Below, piece after piece: positions 1 to 5,645 of a stretch of 7,256 bases of DNA. How positions within the stretch are numbered: position 1 is the stretch's first letter; each line of letters begins with the position of its first letter. The notes under the pieces were generated by a model, which saw only the letters and a program-made list of their open reading frames with translations, searched no databases and had not been told where the DNA came from. Position numbers and translations under genes: made by a program. Source of the stretch: an uncultured Treponema sp. (lineage in GTDB: Bacteria > Spirochaetota > Spirochaetia > Treponematales > Treponemataceae). The stretch is from positions 1-7,256 of the forward strand of contig CAMVBP010000102.1 in the NCBI GenBank assembly GCA_947165795.1. Direction: 5' to 3'.

Positions 1-899
1 AAGGCAACCTTACCCTTAACATCACCAAGTAATTTTACAGATTTAATATTTGTTGAGTGAGCGTCCTGAGTTACAATAGAGTAATCGCGCTCTTTATAAA
101 TCATAGCTAAAGGAAGGTGAAGTCCTGAAGCATAGAATTTATTTCTATCAATAGCACCGGTATCTGGAGATACGATAACCATATCTTCTGTTTTTCCGGT
201 TAAATCAACTATTTTAGCAAGCTCGCGGATAATCTGATAACTTGCATGCAGGTTATCAAGATTAGCAGAAGAAAATGCATTTACAATTTCGCGTGAATGT
301 AAATCGAGGGTAATAATTCTTTCTACACCCTGCATTTCGTAAATGTGGCCCAAAAGACTTGCAGTCAAACTTTCGCGGCCCTTGCGCTTATGCTGTCTTG
401 CATAAGGATAAGCCGGAACAACCAGGGTAATTTTTTCTGCGCCTGCAATTCGAACTGTATCAATTGCAGTAAGAAGTGTAATAACATGATCATTTACGGT
501 AAGTACTTTTTTATTTGCGCCACCATTAAGACTTAACAGCTCATGATTTTCTACATCCTGGAAAATAAAAACATCTTTTCCACGGATTGTATCCAACAGC
601 TCAGTTTTAACTTCACCGTTGGCAAAATAAGTGAATCGCGAGTTAACCTTAAAAACAGGCGGTCTATACTTATCAGTTGAACCTCTTATACAAAGTTCAG
701 ACGTCTGCAGATCATTCTGCAGATTGATTCTCTGTACAAGCTCTTCTTTAGTCAGCTCATAACGCTTAGATATAACATCGTTCTTCAAAGTGAAGCGGTG
801 TTTATACATGTGTTTAAGGTGCGTTATGACTTCATTGGCGAAAGCTTCGCCACCAGGACAGGCAACAATCGCTAGACTTGTTGGCTCGGTATAAGGCAT
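1..899 (-). CDS. prs: Ribose-phosphate pyrophosphokinase (PRPP synthetase), 3' end outside window
   Basis: Makes PRPP from ribose 5-phosphate and ATP in the cytoplasm, feeding nucleotide, histidine, tryptophan and NAD synthesis. The first 299 residues are visible. Family motifs seen are VVPAYPYARQHKRKGRE at 160-176 (equivalent of the usual PYFGYARQDRR ATP/phosphate region), ITLDLHSREI at 196-205 (the divalent-cation and ribose-phosphate DLHxxQI region) and VSPDTGAIDR at 243-252. The PRPP-binding loop near the C-terminus is beyond the window edge. The region before the first motif is about 50-60 residues longer than in the standard roughly 315-aa enzyme, with an extra stretch around residues 30-85, so this is a divergent subclass. 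The ATG at 899 is preceded by AGAGG at a normal distance and starts right after the predicted promoter. It is divergent from der. The identification is firm; the divergent subclass is inferred from the alignment of motifs by eye. Confidence 0.93.
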   Translation of the reverse strand, partial: MPYTEPTSLAIVACPGGEAFANEVITHLKHMYKHRFTLKNDVISKRYELTKEELVQRINLQNDLQTSELCIRGSTDKYRPPVFKVNSRFTYFANGEVKTELLDTIRGKDVFIFQDVENHELLSLNGGANKKVLTVNDHVITLLTAIDTVRIAGAEKITLVVPAYPYARQHKRKGRESLTASLLGHIYEMQGVERIITLDLHSREIVNAFSSANLDNLHASYQIIRELAKIVDLTGKTEDMVIVSPDTGAIDRNKFYASGLHLPLAMIYKERDYSIVTQDAHSTNIKSVKLLGDVKGKVA

Positions 900-933
900 A
901 GTAGACCTCTTTTATAGTGGGATTTGTAAGCAC

Positions 934-942
934 ACTATAGCA
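934..942 (-). promoter_or_regulatory. Extended -10 promoter of prs
   Basis: Read on the minus strand this is TGCTATAGT, matching the extended -10 form TGnTATAAT with one mismatch. The -35 region is poor (TTCCTA at 17-bp spacing), which is usual for extended -10 promoters. Predicted transcription start is near 927, giving a leader of about 28 nt that carries the AGAGG ribosome-binding site. A second TATAAA at 911-916 lies too close to the start codon to serve easily. Confidence 0.5.
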
Positions 943-985
943 TATTTAGTGTTGTTTAGGAAGATACCCCTCTATCCTTTTTTTC

Positions 986-1023
986 TTCAAACTCTTTTTT
1001 ATTGGCTTAAAATATGTTAAAAT
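986..1023 (+). promoter_or_regulatory. Promoter(s) of the der cluster, with almost no leader
   Basis: Two overlapping possibilities are visible. One is TTCAAA (986-991), a 16-bp spacer and TAAAAT (1008-1013), starting near 1020. The other is an extended -10, TGTTAAAAT (1015-1023), which would start transcription at about 1030, the A of the der ATG. The same 11-bp string TGTTAAAATAT occurs in the promoter of the membrane-protein gene at 4753-4763. No purine-rich ribosome-binding site lies between either -10 and the ATG, so the leader would be 0 to 10 nt. Confidence 0.5.
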
Positions 1024-1029
1024 ATCTTT

Positions 1030-2607
1030 ATGGCTAAAAAGCGTAAACCCGATTTTTCTAAACCAAAAGAAGTTTCACAAAAAGACGAATTTTTAAACGG
1101 CAATAATTCACAGGAAATAGAACAGCCCGATTTTATTAATCCTCAATTCATGCAGAACTCCGCAGATTCAGAATATGTAACAGAACCTGTTTTACTTTCG
1201 GACGGAACAATCAAAGTTCCTTATGGCGTTGATGCAGAAGACCTTGAATACGAAGGACTTCCTGTTGTTGTAATTGCAGGCCGTCCTAATGTTGGAAAAT
1301 CTACACTTTTTAACCGCTTTATTCATCATAGAGTAGCTATTGTAAATGATCAGCCTGGTGTAACAAGGGACCCGGTAGAAGCAACCGCAATTATTAACGG
1401 AAAACCGGTTCATCTTATAGATACAGGCGGATACAAGCTTACAAGAGATATTGGAACAAAAGAAGCAGAGCTTGATAATTATGTAGTTGAACGCTCGCTG
1501 GAAATGATTAAAAAAGCCGACGTTGTAATTTTGCTGCTCGAAGCCGGAATGATTACCGGAGAAGACGAAGAATTTATTCTTCAAATGAGGCCTTACTGGA
1601 ATAAATTGATTGCCGCAGTAAACAAAACCGAAGGCGGAAAAAATCAGAGTGAAGCCTGGAATTATGCAAAATATGGTTTTGAAAATCTATTTTTAATTTC
1701 TGCTTCGCACGGCGACAACATAACTGAATTTGCACAGGAAATAACTTCGCACTGCGATTTTTCTAAGGCTAAAATTATTTCTACCGAACGCCCGATTAAA
1801 ATTGCAATTCTTGGAAAACCAAATACCGGAAAATCAACCTTAAGCAACCGCCTTACGCATTCAGAAAATTCAATTGTTTGTGATTACGCAGGAACAACAC
1901 GCGACGTTGTAGAAGGCGATTTTACTTATGGCGGAAGAAAGTTTAAGGTTCTGGATACAGCAGGAATCCGCCGAAAAGCAAGGGTTCACGATGATGTAGA
2001 ATATTATTCTGTAAACCGCGCAATAAAAACACTGGATGAATGCGACGTTGTATTTTTAATGATAGACGCAGTTGAAGGTCTTGCTGAGCAGGATAAAAAA
2101 ATCTGTTCTCTTGCATACGAAAAAGGCCGCGGAATTATTTTCGTAATGAACAAATGGGATTTACGTGAAGAACAGAATCAGAAGGCGGTAAAAGAAGTTC
2201 GCACATGGATGAACATTATGTTTGCCCACATGGACTACGCTCCTATTCTTCCGCTTTCTGCACTCGAAGGAAAAGGAATAAAAGATTTATTAAATACTGC
2301 AATTGCCCTTTATGAACAGCTTACAAGAAAAATTGAAACTTCGGCATTAAACAATGCATTGCAGGATTGGCTGGACCGTTACCCTCCTCCGGCAAGTAAA
2401 ACAGCGCATTTTAAAATCCGCTATATGACGCAGACAAGTACAAACCCTGTGAACTTTATGATTTTTGCAACAAGACCGGAAGTTGTACCGGAAACATACA
2501 TTACTTATCTTAAAAACAGAATTCGTGAAGATCTTGGCTTTGACCAGATTCCGGTTCAACTGGAAATGAAAGGCAGCCGCCAGAAATGGGAGCAGCGTGG
2601 AAAATGA
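1030..2607 (+). CDS. der: Ribosome-assembly GTPase Der (EngA) with N-terminal extension
   Basis: Double GTPase that binds the 50S ribosomal subunit during its assembly. Domain 1 has G1 GRPNVGKS (84-91), G3 DTGG (131-134), G4 NKTE (198-201) and G5 SAS (224-226). Domain 2 has G1 GKPNTGKS (262-269), G3 DTAG (309-312), G4 NKWD (374-377) and G5 SAL (410-412). The C-terminal KH-like domain spans about 435-525. Two oddities are seen. The usual protein starts just before the first G1 motif, whereas here about 77 hydrophilic, partly acidic residues precede it. The first G4 ends in Glu instead of the usual Asp that contacts guanine. The ATG at 1030 is the first in frame after an in-frame TAA at 1018, but it has no Shine-Dalgarno sequence; a later Met at residue 41 also lacks one. 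It heads the cluster with the MerR-like and Rsm22-like genes. Confidence 0.96.
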   Translation: MAKKRKPDFSKPKEVSQKDEFLNGNNSQEIEQPDFINPQFMQNSADSEYVTEPVLLSDGTIKVPYGVDAEDLEYEGLPVVVIAGRPNVGKSTLFNRFIHHRVAIVNDQPGVTRDPVEATAIINGKPVHLIDTGGYKLTRDIGTKEAELDNYVVERSLEMIKKADVVILLLEAGMITGEDEEFILQMRPYWNKLIAAVNKTEGGKNQSEAWNYAKYGFENLFLISASHGDNITEFAQEITSHCDFSKAKIISTERPIKIAILGKPNTGKSTLSNRLTHSENSIVCDYAGTTRDVVEGDFTYGGRKFKVLDTAGIRRKARVHDDVEYYSVNRAIKTLDECDVVFLMIDAVEGLAEQDKKICSLAYEKGRGIIFVMNKWDLREEQNQKAVKEVRTWMNIMFAHMDYAPILPLSALEGKGIKDLLNTAIALYEQLTRKIETSALNNALQDWLDRYPPPASKTAHFKIRYMTQTSTNPVNFMIFATRPEVVPETYITYLKNRIREDLGFDQIPVQLEMKGSRQKWEQRGK

Positions 2608-2954
2608 CGTATACAATAGGGCAAATCGAAGACTTAACAGGTGTAAAAGCTCATGTTCTTCGCTACTGGGAAGAAGTAGTTCCAGGGTTTACTCCGCGCA
2701 AAGATATGTCTGGCAGAAGGCTATATTCCCAGCGCGAAGTAGATTTAATTCTCCGGCTTAAATATCTGATTAACGAAAAAAAATTTACAGCAGAAGGTGC
2801 CGGTCGTCAGATTATAGAAGAGGCACAAACAGCCCAGAATAATTCTGAATTAATAAATCAAATTCGAGAAGCACGACAGCTGCTTACAGAAATGTATCTT
2901 ATTGTAAAAAAGAATGAAAACAACGCAGAAACTGAATCTGCAGAAAACCAATAA
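2604..2954 (+). CDS. MerR-type DNA-binding regulator, 116 aa
   Basis: Small MerR-superfamily protein. Residues 4-24 form the helix-turn-helix (TIGQIEDLTGVKAHVLRYWE), followed by the wing region RKDMSGRRLYSQREVD (32-47) and a helix LILRLKYLINEKKFTAEGAG. The RYWE and SGRRLYS pattern is that of the MerR subgroup common near translation genes in many phyla. It lacks the cysteines of metal sensors and any C-terminal ligand-binding domain; residues 80-100 look like a short coiled coil for dimerisation. The ATG at 2604 overlaps the der stop as ATGA, with GGGAG at 2588-2592 upstream. An in-frame ATG at 2586 would add six residues but lies on that ribosome-binding site and is less likely. The target is unknown; self-regulation of the cluster is possible but not shown. 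Confidence 0.88.
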   Translation: MTYTIGQIEDLTGVKAHVLRYWEEVVPGFTPRKDMSGRRLYSQREVDLILRLKYLINEKKFTAEGAGRQIIEEAQTAQNNSELINQIREARQLLTEMYLIVKKNENNAETESAENQ

Positions 2955-4278
2955 TTTTATGCCGCGTATGAATAACAGAAAAAATTCAGACAATAAAAAA
3001 GAATCCGCAAAAAATATTTCTCAAAAAAAACACAATGAAAAATCAACTAAAACTACAGCTTCAAAAAGCAGTTCTACTTTTAGTTCATATTTGTTTGACA
3101 CAAAAAGTCTAAACCGCGAAACAATAAATATTCTGAACTCCTTTGATGAAATTATTCAAAGCGTTCGTCCATTAAACAGCAGGCAGATTCAACAGCTGCC
3201 GGAAAATATCCGTAAACTTTCGCATCAGCTTACGGATGACCGCGCCAGCCGCCGACTTGGCTACATGAACGATAACATTCAGCTAACTTCTTATGTCCGC
3301 TACTACACCTGGTGGAACCTTGTTCGCCTTACAAGACTTTTTGCAAATCTTCCGGCTGCAATGTTTCCGGCTTCGGACTGCATTTGTCTTGATCTTGGAA
3401 GCGGTCCGCTTACGGTAGTAACTGCATTATGGCTTGCACGACCGGAGCTTCGTAAGTTAAAACTAACATGGTATTGTCTTGATGTTTCTGCAAATTCCCT
3501 TTCGTTCGGTGAAGATATTTTTCTTACTGTAGCAGCAAAAACAGCAGAAGAACCGTGGAACATAATCCGCGTAAAAGGAAACTTTGGAACTCAGATAAAA
3601 CAGAAAGCCGGTTTTCTTACCTGCGCAAATATGCTGAATGAACTTGATCAGGCAAGTGATATGCCTCCGGAATTCCAGACAAAAAATTATTACGAGCATT
3701 TTGAACGTTACTGCGAAAAAGGAGCAGGAATACTTCTTGTTGAACCGGGTGTTCCAAAAGCAGCAAGAACACTCAGTCTTCTGCGCACGCGTTATATTAA
3801 AGATGGCCGTAAGGTTACAGCACCGTGTACACATGAATGCGACTGCCCTATGAGCGGATTTAAAGCCTACACCGGCAGCAAAAATAAATGGTGCAATTTT
3901 GCCTTTTCAACGGAAGACGCTCCGTTAAGACTTCAGAAACTTTCGGATCTTGCAAAGCTTCCAAAAGAACGCGCAACCTTAAGTTTTATAGCCGTTGAGG
4001 ATGCAAGAATCAAACACGAAAAGAATGCTTCAGGAAATCAGGATAATACATTAATACGCATTACTTCGGACAAACTGCGTCTGCCTAATTATATGTGCGG
4101 TTTTTACGGCTGTTCACAGTATGGGCTTGTACTTATTACCCTGCCCGACGAAAATAACACGCGCCTGCAAAAGCCACCTTTCCGCCCAAAATCGGGAGAT
4201 TTAATCTGCGTAAAAATAAAAACACCGGATTCTCTTCCAGTGGACGAAAAATCCGGTGCATTAATTATAGAATTATAA
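2914..4278 (+). CDS. Rsm22/METTL17-family putative methyltransferase of the small ribosomal subunit
   Basis: Predicted S-adenosylmethionine-fold protein of the Rsm22 family, whose mitochondrial members bind the small ribosomal subunit. It shows SAM motif I LDLGSGP (159-165), YCLDVS (187-192) and ANMLNELD (238-245). A cysteine signature follows: Cys305, Cys309, Cys311 (APCTHECDCPM) and Cys327 (KWCNF), matching the family pattern PCxH...CP...WCxF; Cys395 and Cys400 lie downstream. In METTL17 and Rsm22 such cysteines hold an iron-sulfur cluster. Residues 1-60 are lysine-, serine- and asparagine-rich and probably disordered. The start is uncertain: the ATG at 2914 overlaps merR by 41 nt with only a weak AAAAAGA upstream, while ATGs at 2959 and 2968, just past the merR stop at 2954, would suit re-initiation. 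It is the last gene of the der cluster. Whether it methylates rRNA or only assists assembly cannot be told from sequence. Confidence 0.85.
   Translation: MKTTQKLNLQKTNNFMPRMNNRKNSDNKKESAKNISQKKHNEKSTKTTASKSSSTFSSYLFDTKSLNRETINILNSFDEIIQSVRPLNSRQIQQLPENIRKLSHQLTDDRASRRLGYMNDNIQLTSYVRYYTWWNLVRLTRLFANLPAAMFPASDCICLDLGSGPLTVVTALWLARPELRKLKLTWYCLDVSANSLSFGEDIFLTVAAKTAEEPWNIIRVKGNFGTQIKQKAGFLTCANMLNELDQASDMPPEFQTKNYYEHFERYCEKGAGILLVEPGVPKAARTLSLLRTRYIKDGRKVTAPCTHECDCPMSGFKAYTGSKNKWCNFAFSTEDAPLRLQKLSDLAKLPKERATLSFIAVEDARIKHEKNASGNQDNTLIRITSDKLRLPNYMCGFYGCSQYGLVLITLPDENNTRLQKPPFRPKSGDLICVKIKTPDSLPVDEKSGALIIEL
4211..4258 (-). terminator. Intrinsic terminator of the membrane-protein gene, inside the rsm22 coding sequence
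   Basis: On the minus strand CACCGGAT (4258-4251) pairs perfectly with ATCCGGTG (4230-4223). The 20-nt loop can add U-A and U-G pairs and an inner UCC/GGA stem, and TTTTTATTTTT follows at 4222-4212. It begins 26 nt after the stop of the gene ending at 4285. On the plus strand no T-run follows, so it points one way only. It lies wholly within the last 70 nt of the opposing rsm22-like reading frame. Confidence 0.8.
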
Positions 4279-4284
4279 ATAAGG

Positions 4285-4689
4285 TTATTTCTTCAAAGCG
4301 CCGATAACGCCAAGAACAATTCCTGCAACTACCATATATAAACCGATTAAAGCATTCTTTAAAAGGTGCTTACCAATTGCCTTATATATTCCACCACTTG
4401 TCATAAATCCAATTACAAGAACAATAGCTCCAGCGAGAGCTACAAGTGCAAAAATTAATTTAAGCCCTTTAAGCTGTGGAACAAAAAATGCAAGAATACC
4501 TGCAACTGCACCTGCAAAAATTAAGATAGAACCGATACAAACGAATCCACCTTCTTTTGCATTTTTAATAAAATCAAAACCATTGGCAGAAGAACCAAGT
4601 ACTTTTACCATAGGACAACAGAAACCGACAGCAACAAGTGCCATACCAATAAGATACAGATAGCTCATCAGGCTAACTTTTTTTCCCAT
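4285..4689 (-). CDS. Small four-helix integral membrane protein, unknown function
   Basis: I do not recognise this family. The 134-residue product has a short basic N-terminus (MGKKVS) and four hydrophobic segments at about 9-31, 48-70, 77-97 and 111-130, rich in Gly, Ala, Val and Ile. The loops are short and the protein ends in LKK. There are two adjacent cysteines (24-25) at the end of the first helix and another at 51; no catalytic motif is seen. The ATG at 4689 is chosen because AAGGAG (4703-4698) sits 8 nt upstream. A GTG at 4698 in the same frame lies on that ribosome-binding site and cannot be the start. It has its own promoter and terminator, so it is a single-gene unit, and it converges on the rsm22-like gene with a 6-nt gap. 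Confidence 0.8.
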   Translation of the reverse strand: MGKKVSLMSYLYLIGMALVAVGFCCPMVKVLGSSANGFDFIKNAKEGGFVCIGSILIFAGAVAGILAFFVPQLKGLKLIFALVALAGAIVLVIGFMTSGGIYKAIGKHLLKNALIGLYMVVAGIVLGVIGALKK

Positions 4690-4754
4690 AAAAATCACTC
4701 CTTTTATTGGGTTATAGTTTTTTCCTCCCTCGTAAAACTTTTACCAATAATAAT

Positions 4755-4782
4755 ATTTTAACACACCTTTCGTAAAAAACAA
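4755..4782 (-). promoter_or_regulatory. Promoter of the small membrane-protein gene
   Basis: Minus-strand TTGTTT (4782-4777), a 16-bp spacer and the extended -10 TGTTAAAAT (4763-4755). The predicted start is near 4748, giving a leader of about 58 nt ending in AAGGAG. The leader carries a perfect 13-bp palindrome GTAAAACTTTTAC at 4732-4744, a possible operator just downstream of the start. Confidence 0.55.
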
Positions 4783-4822
4783 GAAACAATATTTTTTTCT
4801 TTATTGTAGGACTGAAAGAATT

Positions 4823-4922
4823 TTATTTGGAAGCATTTCCCTTTCCATATTCAGAATCATTTCATTGCTTCTTCCTGATTCTCTAAAAAATAATTCCAGA
4901 CATCATTCAGATAGCTTTTCCA
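4823..4922 (-). pseudogene. Decayed fragment of a lipoprotein gene related to the one at 6560-7000
   Basis: Minus-strand reading gives WKSYLNDVWNYFLENQEEAMK, then, after skipping one extra base at 4859, DSEYGKGNASK followed by TAA at 4825-4823. This matches residues 50-81 of the intact lipoprotein downstream in the window (WKVLLNDVWNYFLENQEEAMK, DRHYGEGNASK). A 48-bp stretch, 4860-4907, is identical to 6791-6838. There is no start codon or signal peptide: an in-frame TAA lies at 4940-4938, and nothing beyond Lys81 is recognisable. It is therefore a frameshifted internal fragment, not a gene. The rest of the 4704-4948 gap holds only the promoter of the membrane-protein gene. Confidence 0.85.
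4860..4907. repeat. 48-bp exact direct repeat, copy 1
   Basis: Identical base for base to 6791-6838 and in the same orientation. It corresponds to codons 55-70 of the lipoprotein gene and begins and ends exactly on codon boundaries. Flanking homology is much weaker. Confidence 0.95.
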
Positions 4923-4948
4923 AAAGTGCAGTTTTCCTTATTTAGTTA

Positions 4949-5326
4949 TTATTTTGAACTCCATAAACTATGCAAATTGCAGTACGCATAAGCGGCAACA
5001 ACTTCATCACCATCTACAATTGCAAACTTTGCAACAGGTGCGTCGCCAGGTTTAAGCTCTTTGCGCTGATTTCCCTGCTTTGTACTAAGGGCAATCCATT
5101 CTATAAAATGTTCCGGCTGCATTGGATGCTCAACAGAACCAACCTTTACTTCTACAATGTTTCCATTTACTGTGATAACAGGAACGTGCTTTTCAACAGC
5201 GGCATCTGTTGTTCCCGGGATAATCTGTTCCATTCTTTCGCCACAGCAGATTGTTGGAACACCTGTATCTTGTACAATAGCAATAATCTTTCCGCAAACT
5301 TTACATCGATAAAACTTTACTTCCAT
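4949..5326 (-). CDS. Superoxide reductase, class I desulfoferrodoxin
   Basis: Reduces superoxide to hydrogen peroxide in the cytoplasm without making oxygen, using electrons usually passed by rubredoxin; no rubredoxin gene is in this window. The 125-residue length is normal for desulfoferrodoxin. The N-terminal desulforedoxin-like domain has all four iron ligands, Cys8, Cys11, Cys27 and Cys28 (CxxC and CC). The catalytic domain has the EKHVP motif (Glu45, Lys46, His47), then His67, His73, Cys116 and His119, the full 4-His/1-Cys centre; Lys46 is the usual superoxide-guiding residue. The ATG at 5326 follows AGGAG (5337-5333) at good spacing. It has its own promoter and stands alone between pseudogenes. 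Treponema pallidum neelaredoxin is known to lack the full first iron centre, so the complete set here marks a different lineage. Confidence 0.96.
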   Translation of the reverse strand: MEVKFYRCKVCGKIIAIVQDTGVPTICCGERMEQIIPGTTDAAVEKHVPVITVNGNIVEVKVGSVEHPMQPEHFIEWIALSTKQGNQRKELKPGDAPVAKFAIVDGDEVVAAYAYCNLHSLWSSK

Positions 5327-5342
5327 AGAATACTCCTGAATA

Positions 5343-5358
5343 AGGCCACTAACGGCCT
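5343..5358 (-). promoter_or_regulatory. Hairpin in the superoxide reductase leader
   Basis: AGGCC and GGCCT form a 5-bp G+C-rich stem around a 6-nt loop. It lies in the predicted leader, 5 nt upstream of the AGGAG ribosome-binding site. No T-run follows, so it is not a terminator; it may stabilise the mRNA or affect ribosome access. Confidence 0.4.
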
Positions 5359-5361
5359 GAA

Positions 5362-5408
5362 ATTAATAGTATTAATATTATACACCATAAAATGTTGATT
5401 ATGTAAAA
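5362..5408 (-). promoter_or_regulatory. Superoxide reductase promoter with possible operator
   Basis: The minus strand carries a perfect -10 TATAAT (5382-5377). A TTTACA (5/6 match to the -35 consensus) lies 19 bp upstream at 5407-5402; the spacing is long. The predicted start is near 5370. Two copies of ATTAATA (5362-5368 and 5371-5377), each containing the palindrome ATTAAT, sit 9 bp apart over the start site and abut the -10. This is a good position for a repressor such as a PerR/Fur-type regulator, but the match to a PerR box is only partial. Confidence 0.5.
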
Positions 5409-5435
5409 AAAAAGAAATGTTTGAAGTTATTTGAT

Positions 5436-5611
5436 TTATATAATTGCTTCTGCTATTTTGAGATCATAAATATCTTCTGCCCATTGCGGATCTAAGTTAT
5501 ATACTTCTGTAATCTTCCATTTTCCAATATATGAATAATTTTCATCCCTTACATCACAGAAAAGAAGAAAATATGAAATAAGAAAACAAACGCCAACCTT
5601 TTTTTAAGCAT
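5436..5611 (-). pseudogene. Small exported-protein gene broken by a one-base frameshift
   Basis: The ATG at 5611 has a strong ribosome-binding site (GGGAG, 5622-5618) and encodes a signal-peptide-like start, MLKKRLAFVFLFHIFFFSVM, then TAA. In another frame the coding continues directly from about 5560: CDVRDENYSYIGKWKITEVY, then about 20 more residues ending in AEAII and TAA at 5438-5436. One missing T in the T-run at 5563-5560 explains the break; restoring it would give 58 residues, with Cys right after the hydrophobic stretch, as in a lipoprotein, although FFF before Cys is a poor lipobox. The short IGKWKITEVYNLDPQW mature part looks like the beginning of a longer protein, so the gene may also be truncated. 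It follows the 240-aa gene by 34 nt and was probably co-transcribed with it. A sequencing error is not excluded. Confidence 0.75.
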
Positions 5612-5645
5612 TTAAAACTCCCTTTTTAAAAATTTTCTTTTATGA

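Noticed and set aside
345..536. Plus-strand 63-codon open frame
   Set aside because: It lies opposite the prs coding sequence over the conserved PYARQ and DLH region.
1192..1584. Minus-strand open frame of 130 codons inside der
   Set aside because: It lies opposite the highly conserved first GTPase domain, and its translation has the odd composition of an antisense frame.
4279..4340. Possible plus-strand terminator for the der cluster (GTTAT/ATAAC pair)
   Set aside because: A five-base A+T-rich pairing with no following T-run, inside the opposing coding sequence.
4970..5398. 142-codon plus-strand open frame opposite the superoxide reductase
   Set aside because: It is the antisense shadow of a gene with all metal ligands conserved; it is cysteine- and asparagine-rich with no family resemblance and no ribosome-binding site.
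5401..5435. Possible terminator with a nine-base A/T run (5405-5413) after the broken small gene
   Set aside because: The minus strand does carry nine T, but only a weak A+T stem of about four pairs precedes it, so termination cannot be supported.
5620..5640. AAAAATTTT-type palindrome between the 240-aa gene and the broken small gene
   Set aside because: Pure A+T symmetry expected by chance in such A+T-rich sequence; the short gap and the following ribosome-binding site suggest cotranscription instead.
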